NCBI GenBank assembly: GCA_012064385.1 | Contig: QRDG01001725.1 | Span: forward strand, 434,001-498,000 | Source: Puccinellia tenuiflora | Lineage: Eukaryota > Streptophyta > Magnoliopsida > Poales > Poaceae | Reading direction: 5' to 3' | DNA length: 64,000 bases | Part shown: positions 33,317-43,309 of the stretch, in pieces | Layout of the letters: each line of letters opens with the position of its first letter | Position numbering within the stretch: position 1 is the first letter of the stretch | Position numbers and translations under genes: made by a program | The notes under the pieces: model-generated | Databases searched by the model: none | What the model was told of the DNA's origin: nothing | Seen by the model: the letters and a program-made list of their open reading frames with translations, nothing else

Positions 33317-35095
33317 TGATGCATCTAAAATGCATACATGAACTTTGCACTATAATAGTTATATTCCATTAATATTTGCATCATATAAGGGGTATATTAC
33401 TGTTATTTAATGATTTTTGGTAATTTATGATGATATCCCCTTTTTATGGAATTAATCCTGCGCAGGCAGAAAACCCCTATTTCTTTCCTTATTTGTTTCA
33501 GGACCTTAACGACGTCATAATGAGCTATAAATTTACGGGGGTCATTATTTTGGAAGGAGAAGATTTAGGAGCGAAAGAAGTCAACGAACAGAGGCCGGAG
33601 GACCAAGATGGAGGGTCCCACGCGGCTACAGTACCAGGCCGCGTGGGCCCATCCCATTTAGCCCTCGTGGCCCCGTTTGCATCGATCCTTCGCCCAGAAG
33701 CTTCCTCGTGACCTAAAAACGCCTATATAAAGAGCCCCCCGACGTTCTCCGAAGAGAGAGCCGCCACACGAGAGAAACAAGAAACAGAGATCAGGAGGCT
33801 GCAGATTGGAGGGGGAAAATTCCGGCAGAGCCCTGCCGGAGAGGTCTCCTTCTTCTCCATCGACATCTCCACCGTCTCCATGATGAAGAGGGAGTAGTCC
33901 ACCTCTGGACTATGGGTTTGTGGCAGTAGCATATGTATCTCTCTCTCTCTTGAGCTTCACTAATTAGCACCGTATGAGCTGCTGAACATGATTACGGTCA
34001 CCGTTGTATTACCATTGTGGTGGATCTTTCTATGAGTTAATATATGTTGAGATTGCAATGTTATATTTCAGTTATGAAAGTAGATGCATATTATGTACCC
34101 CGTTCTTATATCCTTGTGATGATCAAGCATGTTTATGAGAGCGTGTGTGGGGGAACGTGTGCATTAGTTGGAGTAACGGGGGTGGTGAAGTGATAAGCTG
34201 ACAACTTAATATCATGATCCATTGGGTGTTTACCTTACTTTGTTACCTCACTAGGGATAAACCAAAATACCATGTTGAAGGGTAGGAGGAGTGACATGCC
34301 TCTACCTAAGACTAGATCCATCATGTATTTATTTTAACTTCATGTCATTGATCTTAAAGCTATACTCTGATGTTATCTTAATTACTAAGGTACATGATTT
34401 ATTTCACATCTTGGTGGAGTATAAGTGAGACTAATAATCAAAAAGGTCTCTATGCTAGGACATGATGCCCATATAATTAGTAACATGTCATTAACCTTGT
34501 TTGCAATCTCATATGTTAAATCTATGTCTACTCATTTGCCACACTATATTAAAGAGAGAGTGCATGTGTGAAACCATGAACCCCGGTCCATTTTTAATCA
34601 TAAGAAACACTTTTCCAACCACTTAAGCATCTTTTACATTCAGCCATTTTAAAGTCAGAAAATACAAAAACACTTTTACTTCTTGCATTCACATATAAAA
34701 ACCTCAAAAATACCATCCATCTTCATTACTATCATCCTTGCATACTTATTTACCACCATTGCATTTTTATTTACTGTTTTGCATTCATTATCATCTTAAT
34801 ATCATTCTCACACCTTGTGCTTGACAACCACTTAGTGAGGTTGAGAGCACAAAGCTATCTATTTTGTTTGCAGGAAATCTAGAGAAGGACAAGAAGATAA
34901 AACCCACACTACTGATTCCCCGAGAGTTCGATATTAAACCCTCGAGTCACCTTCTTGGGGAAAAAACTACCACTTCTACATACTCTGCACTTGGAGGCTC
35001 AACCTATCCCTAATATATTATTTTCCTTTCAGGGTATCAAGAGTACTTGTTGGCGTTGTTGAGGGAGAAGAACACTCTCATCAATCCCGTCATCA
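33317..35095 (+). repeat. Solo LTR nested in LTR A, TSD GTTAT
   Basis: Starts TGATGCATCTAAAATGCATAC and ends CCCGTCATCA. GTTAT flanks it on both sides (33312-33316 and 35096-35100). At 1779 bp it is a different LTR family from A, B and C. A TATA-like CCTATATAAAGAGCC lies at about 33721-33735. The surrounding LTR A sequence joins across it (compare LTR B near 36965-37000). Confidence 0.92.
33722..33731 (+). promoter_or_regulatory. TATA box of the nested LTR
   Basis: CCTATATAAAGAG in mid-LTR, followed ~30 bp later by a purine-rich leader, is the usual place for the Pol II promoter of a retrotransposon LTR. Activity is inferred only. Confidence 0.45.
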
Positions 35096-36051
35096 GTTAT
35101 TTACATTGCTTACATTATGCACTTTGCTTATTGCAATGATCTGTTGCTTGTAACTTAATACTTCTGGGAGACACGCTGGATAGCGATCTTGGGGTGGATT
35201 ATTAGTCACAGATGCAGTTGGATAACGGTCTATGTATTTTGACGTAATGCCCATATTAGATGAACCGATGAACTATATTGGTTTATGATAGCATTGTTAT
35301 GCGCCCACAATTTTATCAATTGCCTTGCTGTAATTTGTTTACCCATCATGCATATCTTCTGGAGAGACACCACTAGTTATCTGTGTAACTCGGTTCTATT
35401 TTTCTACACTGTTTACAAATGTTTTAATAGCTTTTCATACTCATTTACTCGCTGTTCATATTTTACTCTCATTATATTTTACATTTGCACATTTAATTCT
35501 TTGTGTTCAGCAAGCCGGAGAGATTGACAACCTCTCTATTTCGTTGGGGCAAAGTAGTTTGTTTGTGATTGTGTGCAAGTCCACGTCAACTGTCGTAAAC
35601 AGCGTCGTTGACACCTTGCTAAGCCTTCTCCAAGTCCTACTGAATCTGACAACCTTGATTTTGTAATCAAGGGAAAACTGCTGCTACGCTGCATCATACC
35701 TTCCTCTTGGGGTTTCCTAGCGAACGTGTGATCCACGCCTTCACAATACCGCATTCTTAGGGAAGAAGTGGAAATACTCCAAGAATAGAACACTAGACTC
35801 CGCCGGATGCTGCAACATTTCCTCACACCTATTACTGTAGTTCCGCCTTCACCACCAAGGGACTAATTTGGACGTCATGGGTAATGGCACTCCATTGGCT
35901 TGTTCCAAGCTTGGGGGAGTGCCTCGGTATCATCATTATCTTTTACTTTTTTATCTTTTAGTCATGTGTCATGTCCTGAGTAGAGAAGTTATCATATGAA
36001 ATAGTTGTGTGCAAAGTGGTTGTCTTCCTATCATGTGTTAGTGTCACACCC

Positions 36052-37643
36052 TGATACGTGTCAAACGTATCTATAATTTTTGATTGATCCATGCTAGTTT
36101 TGTGATGTTGTCACATGTTTCTACTATCTTATTACATCATTTTTATGCATTTTGTCGGACTAACCTATTGACAAGATGCCCAGTGCAAGTTTCCTGTTTT
36201 TGTTGTCTTTTCGTTTCAGAAACTTACCACAGGAAATATTCTCGGAATGCGCTGAAAATTTACGAGGATTTTTTATTCGCCAAGACGGAGTTTCAGTCCA
36301 GAGGGCAGCCCTGGGGGCCACCCACAGGGCAGGGACGACCCCCAGCCACGGCCTGCCCTAGGGCGGCGGGTGGGACCCACCCCTGCTCCTGGTGGGTCCC
36401 CTCGGCCCCCTCCGACGCCTATAAAATCAGATTAATCCAAAAAACGTCGAGGCGGCCATTATTTTCCAGAGAAGTCACCCCGAGGCGCCGCCACCATAAA
36501 CCCTAGTTTGGGGGTGATTCTGAAGCTGATCCCGGCACCCTACCGGAGGGGAGATCGATCCCGGAGGGCTCTTCATCGCCATGCCTTCCTCCGGGATGAT
36601 TTGTGAGTAGTCCCACCTTGGACTACGGGTCCATGGCAGTAGCTAGATGGTAGTCTCTCTCCCTTATGCTTCATGTATTATGATCTTGTGAGCTGCCTAA
36701 CATGATCAAGATCGATTATTGTAATGCTATGTGATGTGTTTGCTGGGATCTGTTGGATTATGAAGTTATGATCAGATTGTGCATGATTTTTATATGTTGA
36801 TTTATGTTCTTGCATGCTCTCCGATGTGCGTACTTACTTTGACCAAGTGATTGTGTGTATCTCCGAGAGGGAGTATTTATGCTAGATAGTGGGTTCATGC
36901 CCCCTTTTGTTCCTGGGCACGAGTGACAGAAACGTCTAAGGGCGAGGGTGTGCTGTTACTACTAAAGGTAAAACAGCGGTGTCAATGTCTCTTTTGATAT
37001 TAGTATTACTTACTTCATGCACTTTACTTAATGCAAATGTTTGTTGCTTACAACTTAATACCGTTGGGTGACAGGCTGGATAGCGATCCCACGGTGGATT
37101 TTTTAGACACAGACGCAGTTGGACTCAACGGTCTTTGTTCATTGTCGTGATGCCTACATAAATATTATCATGTTCTCTATGTCATAGCTAGATTAAGTTT
37201 GTGTTATAATCTTGTCAATTGCCTAGCTGTAATTTGTTTACCCATCATATGAGTGTTTTATTTACTTGAGAGACTCCACTAGTGAACCCATGTCTCCCGG
37301 TCCATCTTTTTACATTGATTGCAACATTTATTCATCGCTTTTCATCATCATTACTCCTCTGGTCCACTTTCATATTTTCATCTATTTCACTATGCAATTA
37401 ACCGCTTTGTTTTCTGCGAGACCGGAAAGATTGACAACCTTTCCGCCGTTGGGGGCAAAGTAATTGGTTGAGTGTGTGCAGGTCCACGTCTGTTGAAGAT
37501 TAAGCGCCAGAGATCTTCAACATTCACTTTGTTGTTGATTTCAAAGTCCTACTGTTTCGATAAACCTCGGTTCGTTAACGAGGAAAAACTGCTACTTACT
37601 ACATCCACGCCTTCGCTTGGGGCACAACCCAACGCTACCATCA
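36052..37643 (+). repeat. Solo LTR B
   Basis: Starts TGATACGTGTCAAACGTATC and ends at CGCTACCATCA. It parallels LTR A (GATTGACAACCT, TTGGGGCAAAGTA, GTCCACGTC, GGAAAAACTGCTAC). The left flank is CACCC (36047-36051); CACCC recurs at 37642-37646, overlapping the terminal CA, as if two bases were lost at the junction. The flanks otherwise join to continue the host 3' LTR. Confidence 0.75.
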
Positions 37644-38463
37644 CCCAATGTAATACTTATGTTATTTTATCTTATTTTGCATGTTTGATGATTGTTGGTG
37701 ATTTGACTACCGGAGCCCGGAATCAGCTGGAAAAGTCACCGTCAAGATACTATATTTGTGCAACCCCAAAAATTCCCAGAAAATTCAGTGGTTATTATTT
37801 TGCGAGAAGACGAAAGGAGCCAGAAGACGGGACAGAGGGGAGCCACCAGGGCGCCAGACGCCACCAGGCCGCGCTCCACACCTGGCGGCCCTAGGTCGCC
37901 TCCGGATCCATCCCTTCGCCTATATGTCTCTTCTGACCTAAAAACATCGGGGGACGCTTTGAAGAAATACTCCGCCGCCGCCTCGGGGGCGGAAAGCACA
38001 GAGAGAGAAAAGATCTCCGGCAGGGAGAAATCTGCCGGGAAAATTCCTTCCCGGAGGAGGGAAATCGTCGCCATCGTCATCGCCACAGGCTTCATCGGGA
38101 TCATCATCCACATCATCCTCACCGACAACACCATCATCTTCACAGCTCCACTTCGTTCCGCTGTTACATCTAGCGTTATACTTGTTGTAGTGTTCATTGG
38201 GATCACTTTTCCGGTGTTGATTGCGTGTGTAGTTGATGATATTGAGTTTTATCGGTGAAATACTTTTGTGACCAGATTGTTATTCATACATTTATCACCT
38301 CTGATCATGATCCATATGCTATCTCGTGAGTAGTTTGTTTAGTTCTTGAGGACATGGGAGAAGTCTTGTTGCTAGTAGTGGAATTATGTTGAGTAGCATT
38401 TAATGGTTTGATATTTAAGTTGTGGTGCTATTCTTCTAGTGGTGTTGTGTGAACGTCGACTAC

Positions 38464-39845
38464 TGATACGTCGCAAACGTATCTACTTTTCCGAACACTT
38501 TGCTATTGTTTTGTCTCTGATTATTAATGAATTTATTTGGAACTAACCCGAACTGACGCTGTTTTCAACAGAATTGCATTTGGTGTCTTTCTTTTGTGCA
38601 GGGTTCAGAAGTTCGCGGAAAATTCTAGAAAATTTATAAAAAGTATTTTTGAGGGAAAAGAGCCACGGAGCCAGAAGACCGCGAGGGGGGGCCACCCCAG
38701 GAGCAGGGGCGGGTCCCACCCGCGGGTGGGGTCCAGGTCGTGGCAAGAGGCCGCCCCTGCCCCTGGGACCTCGCCTCTCGGCCCCCCTTTCGACCTAAAA
38801 ACGCAAGCCCCCGAACACTTTTTCCAGAAACCTTACGGAGCTCCGCCGCCATCACGAACCCTAAATTCGGGGTCCAGGATCGCTGTTCCGGCACCCTGCC
38901 GAAGTGGAGATCACCGCCATCGTCACCGCCAACGCCTCTCCATCAACCATCCATGTCGTCCCCCTCCATGTGTGAGTAGTTCCCTGCTGTAGGCAAGGGG
39001 ATGGAAGGGATTGAATAAGATTGCTCATGTAATTCGATGCCAAATTGTTAGGGCACGATGCCTAGTATCCTCTATTTGTGTTAATCATCGTTCGTGCAAC
39101 TAGTTATGCTTAATGCTTGTCACTTTGGGCCCAGGTGCCATGTTTTTCGATCTGAACACTTATGTTTGCATGAGTATAATTATTGTTTGGATCCTATCTA
39201 CTAGTTGTATGCACTTGTTGTCAACCGGAACCGGAGACCCCGAGTGACAGAAACGGGGATATCGATGGGAATGGTTGGAAACTCGAGGGTTACATGTATT
39301 CATTGTGTGTTAATGTTTTGATCCGGTGTTCTATTAAAAGGAACACCTTAATTGTCATTTGTTCCTTAATTGGCCCGACTGAAACCGGATGGCAGGACAA
39401 AAAATGCTGTGCAAGTTCTTATTGCAAGCACGTACGGCTAAATTAGGAATACATGCCTATGACTGTTTGATACTTGGATGCTATCTATATATTTATTTGC
39501 TTCGTGCCTAGTTATGTTCATTTCATGAGCTATCTTATTCATGCAACGCCCGTCTATCTGTCCCTATGCCTACGGTGTTTTAATCTCGCTGTTTACAATC
39601 ATTACTTTTACCGTTATCATTGTTGTTTTTATTTTACTACTGCTGTTACTATTCTACTGCTGCCATCAAATCACTGTTACTACTGATAAATTGCTTCGAG
39701 GGAAATCATTTTCGGGTGTGGTTGAATTGACAACTCAACTGCTAAGGCTTATAAATATTATTTGGCTCCCCTTATGTCGAATCAATAAATTAGGGTCAAA
39801 CTACCCGCGAAGACTGTTGCGATCCCCTACACTTGTGGGTCATCA
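38464..39845 (+). repeat. Solo LTR C, same family as the left-edge Athila, TSD ACTAC
   Basis: Starts TGATACGTCGCAAACGTATC and ends ACTTGTGGGTCATCA, 1382 bp. ACTAC flanks it at 38459-38463 and 39846-39850. Its last ~680 bp match the partial LTR at 2240-2918 on the other strand, so it gives the full LTR of that family. It is inserted in the 3' LTR of the host Athila element. Confidence 0.93.
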
Positions 39846-40622
39846 ACTACATAACACTTCCCCTTTATGAGCTCAGGGAATGCATTGTGTATTTAGTTTG
39901 CTTGTGTGGTGGTTGCGGGACTGACAGAAACCTAAACCCCCGCCGATAAACTAGTGCATGAGGGAGTGTAGAATCTCAGAGTTTAAAGCTGTGGTTAGTT
40001 AATTTTTAAATACTTCATTGCATTTGCGGACGCTTGTAGGGAGGTGTAATCACAAATGTGGACTGGTCCAAGTAAGGACGGTTCATTAGCATAGGTTCAC
40101 TCACACAACACTTAGCAAAACATTAAATATTAAGCAGCGGTATAAGCGAAAGTGACTTGACATAATTTCCGTGTGTCCTCAGAAACGTTTTAGCCATCAT
40201 AAGTAAAATCACCGGCTTATCCTTTGTGCTAAAAAGGATTGGGCCACTTGCTACAATTATTATTGCTCTATTTTATTTACTCGCACTTTATTTATTTGTC
40301 ACTATAAAAACCCATAAAAACTTATATGTATTTACAGTGAAACCTTCCGCGAATCTACAAGCCAACACCTTCTGCTACTTATTGGGTTCGACACTCTTAT
40401 TTATCGAAAGTAGTACAATACATCTCCTATACTTATGGGTCATCAGTGGTCACTGATCAAGTCAACCATCACTCAGCACATCAAAAAAGATAATATTGAC
40501 AGCAAAACGCCTTTGCCGAAGGCCCTAGCACGGAAGATCGCAACGCTCAGCACTTAACATTAAGCTACATGCGTACCACAAAAGATAACAGTGACAAACC
40601 GAGCTATTTAGCTGCAGGAGGT

Positions 40623-41676
40623 TCATTTGCAGTCTTGTCCACCCGCTAGTTCAGCTTCATGCGCTTCTTTAGCTTTCTTTACCAAGACGGCCAACCTATC
40701 TTTGTGACGAGTCTTGAGTTGATAGTTGTCTGCTAGTTGTTTGTAGTGCAGCATGCACACTAACTTGTTTACCTTATATTCGTATTTATCGGCATCATTT
40801 AGCAACTTTGTTTGCAAGTCTTTCGAAAACATCTGCAAGTGACAAGACTCAGTCAGCCGATTTACATAAGTGGTGAAAACTGCACATGAAATGCACAGCG
40901 GAACAGCTGAGAACCCATTTGCATAAAATAAGGTTTACCTCATCAGAATCACCAATTTTATGGCTGCATATGATCTGAAAAGCTGTCGCAAGTTTGAGAA
41001 CGTCCCAATTCTCACAATGAATGCCAGAAATTTTCTTAAGGTGGCGACTAATAGCTTGAAAGCCTGGGTAACGTTTCTTCTCAAAAGCATCACAATCAAA
41101 CAAGACAAATGCAGACACAATAATCTGCTCATTGACCTGGATACAAAGAGGTTGCTTCAACACTAAAACAAATATGCAATGGCAATTTAGTCTATAAAAT
41201 ATTGCATCCAAACCTTTGCTCTGAGAAATGAGGGATTCCAAGTTCTGTGCGCACAAGCTATTGCAAAACATGACACAAAATGACAAGGGCATAAAGCAAA
41301 AGCATGCCAGCTGGTAAACTCACCATCTCTGGTTCAACATCAAAGCCATAACGACTCAACAGCATTTGTAGTCCTTGACTGATAGGGACGCGATCCTCCT
41401 TAGGAAGCTCTGATTTTTCTCTGCGCACCAAACTACGCATGAGATGCTGCATCCCCCATATTATCTCTATCACAATTTCATTATGCAGGCAGGGTATTCC
41501 CTGATAAGAAGTAACATAAAAAAATGGTCCTCAAAATTATTCACAAATATAAGAAAACAAGGAGCTTATTCTCACCAAGCATTTTTCAATTATTGATTTG
41601 TATTCACGGTTTCCAACAAGTAGTTTCTCCCCAGGGCTGCGCGACTTCATGATCATCTTAGTAAGCTGTGCGTTAA
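40623..41676 (-). pseudogene. Four 3' exons of an unidentified gene, cut by a CACTA insertion
   Basis: Minus-strand exons with good GT/AG borders: up to 41676-~41576 (…KMIMKSRSPGEKLLVGNREY…), ~41501-41323 (EIIWGMQHLMRSLVRREKS), ~41137-40940 (YPGFQAISRHLKKISGIHCE) and ~40831-40623 (MLHYKQLADNYQLKTRHKD), ending in a stop. The translation is charged, helical and conserved-looking, with no stops inside the exons. I do not recognise the family with confidence; plant chromatin or helicase-associated C-terminal regions are only a guess. The first exon visible is interrupted by the CACTA end at 41677 and its upstream part is not in the window. Confidence 0.6.
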
Positions 41677-43240
41677 CACTAGTAGAAAAGGGGGCAACGG
41701 TGCGCCCCCTTTAGTACCGGTTGTCCAAAAACCGGTACTAAAGGGGGCCATTAGCACCGGTTATATAGCTGCGCCAAGCCTCCACCCTTTAGTACCGGTT
41801 GGTATTAGCAACCGGTACAAAAGGCTACTCTTTAGTACCGGTTGCTAATAACAACCGGTACTAAAGGGTTGATGCACATGCGGCCACAGTTGGTGGCCCA
41901 CGGCCAGCCCTTTAGTACCGGCTGTTTTAACCAACCGGTACTAAAGGCTATAACAACCGGTACTAAAGAGGTTCTGCCTATATATCTTCTTCCACCCCGA
42001 GCCGGTCAGCTTCATTTTTTGAGCAACCCGAGCCCAACTCCATTTTTCCTCTCTCTCAAGCTCTAATTCACCCCATTTTCCTTCAACATTTATCAAGATT
42101 TGTGGCACCCTATACAAGGGTTAGCAACTTCTTCATCTTCTCTTCCGGCATTTCAAGTTTAGCTCATTTTGTTGCAAGTTTAGCTAGTTTGATTTTTGTA
42201 GTGCTTTCAAGGTGTTTGATGAAATGGCTAAGTTAGGAATTTCATTTATTTTATATGCATTTTGAGCTCAAATTAAAGTATAATTTGTGGTTTCATATAG
42301 TGTCGTCCCGTCCCGTCCCCTCCTCACCGCCGTCGATCGCCCGCGTCGCTCCGTAACCGACACCACCTCGGTGAGACTCTTTTTTATCTTTTATTTTAAA
42401 AATGTTAGTTATATGATTTAAATGCATAATTATTTCTTGTATAATTTTCTTATGTTTTTTATATCTATAGTGTCATGGTTTTGATAACCGTCCCCGTCGG
42501 CACTCGTCCGGTCTATGATTCGGATGTGGTATATTTTTATAACTATTTATTTAGTTTCGTGGTTATAACAATCGCACTATATCGTCCTCTTTCGTTCATT
42601 TCCGGATATCAATTCATTTTCTTTTCCGGGCAGGGTTTGGAAAAAGTTCATCGCGGAAGAACGCGGTGAATGGAAAGATAAGCTGGAGTTCAAGGCTAAC
42701 AAAGTAAGTACTACTACATATCTAGGTCTGTGTATCTTTCTAATACCATTATCATTCTCTTGATTATTATTTGATTAAATTATATTCTTCTATAGTGGTG
42801 TCTGCGACAACCACAGGGGACAGAACTATGTGGATACTACGTTTGCGAGTATATTCACATGAGGGTCAATGAGAGAGTCAATAGTGCAAGAAATCGAGAG
42901 GTACGTAAACATCATACACAACTTTTATTTTGCTACCATCAATTGTGTTTAGTTTCGATCATAACTGATTTGATCTCCTTCTTTTAAAGATGTCAAGGAA
43001 GCGGAACCAGCTCCTACCAGAAAACCGCGTAAAAGCTATTGCGGAGGAATTGGCGGGATTCATGCTGACGCATGTCATAGATGAATTCGGTGAATTCTAC
43101 TATGTCGAAAAATAGACTCCCTCCGTGCATGTACTAAGCTAGCGGTGATCTCCATTGTAATTATGACTATATATGTAATTAACGAGAGTACTTTATATGT
43201 GTAGTGAGTACTTTATATGTGTAGTGAGTACTTTATATGT
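41677..43240 (+). mobile_element. CACTA transposon derivative, left end plus Ulp1 remnant
   Basis: Begins CACTAGTAGAAAAGGGGG with TTTAGTACCGGTTG/CAACCGGTACTAAAG subterminal repeats to about 41970. A transcribed-looking leader follows (shared with 10915-11401), then exons of a Ulp1-like protease. No right terminus (…CTAGTG) is found; a triplicated 20 bp repeat and then Gypsy pol sequence follow. The base triplet before it is TAA; the right duplication cannot be checked. No TnpA- or TnpD-type transposase is present. Confidence 0.82.
42634..43115 (+). pseudogene. C-terminal part of a Ulp1-like (C48) cysteine protease in CACTA
   Basis: Exons 42634-42703, 42796-42900 and 42990-43115 join in frame with GT/AG borders and end in TAG. 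The second exon encodes CLRQPQGTELCGYYVCEYI, which is the Gln…Cys catalytic end of a Ulp1 SUMO-type protease. The expected upstream His and Asp are missing. A preceding candidate exon at 42471-42528 does not join in phase. Ulp1-like genes are often carried by plant CACTA and Mutator elements. This copy cannot encode a full enzyme. Confidence 0.65.
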
Positions 43241-43243
43241 GTA
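43183..43243 (+). repeat. Three tandem copies of a 20 bp unit
   Basis: GAGTACTTTATATGTGTAGT is repeated three times in direct succession, immediately before the junction to Gypsy pol sequence. Slippage or junction repair are possible origins. Confidence 0.85.
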
Positions 43244-43309
43244 GTTATTGGTCACCTTCGTCCGCAACTCCATCCGCTGCCACTCCTCTCTCACCGGAGA
43301 TCAGCCTAT

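Larger units (their letters stand above)
32379..35743 (+). repeat. Solo LTR A (interrupted), TSD CAATA
   Basis: Starts TGATACGTCCCAGACGTATC and ends CCACGCCTTCA, with CAATA at 32374-32378 and again at 35744-35748. No internal retrotransposon region is present, so it is a solo LTR. Another solo LTR (33317-35095) is inserted in it; without that insertion and its duplicated 5 bp it is ~1.58 kb. It resembles solo LTR B at 36052 along its length. Confidence 0.88.
32023..35840 (+). pseudogene. Extra ORF of the Athila-type element, split by a solo LTR
   Basis: An ATG at 32023 opens MSSCGSSREDYTARRRREL…, a basic and acidic charged protein. It runs to 32378, where solo LTR 32379-35743 interrupts it. 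After the duplicated CAATA the same frame resumes at 35749 and soon meets a TAG (near 35788). A Leu/Glu-rich heptad-like segment precedes the stop and the frame continues beyond it to about 35862. I do not recognise a function; its position between integrase and 3' LTR is where Athila elements carry an env-like or other extra ORF. Confidence 0.6.
31038..40445 (+). mobile_element. 3' part of an Athila-type Gypsy element, broken by nested solo LTRs
   Basis: In order: integrase C-terminal part (31038-31698), a spacer, an extra ORF (from 32023), and the element's own 3' LTR (about 36042-40445, ending …TATGGGTCATCA). Solo LTRs are inserted at 32379-35743 (itself holding 33317-35095), 36052-37643 and 38464-39845. 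Removing the insertions leaves an LTR of ~1.4 kb. The 5' half of the element is absent; the break at ~31037 falls within the integrase sequence Y-HPQTSGQVE. Confidence 0.78.

Noticed and set aside
36047..37646. CACCC as a clean target duplication for solo LTR B
   Set aside because: The right copy overlaps the terminal CA of the LTR, so two bases must have been lost; kept as probable, not certain.
40623..41676. Assignment of the four exons to MOM1-like or MORC-like chromatin proteins
   Set aside because: Only a vague resemblance; no diagnostic motif could be pointed to, so the family is left open.
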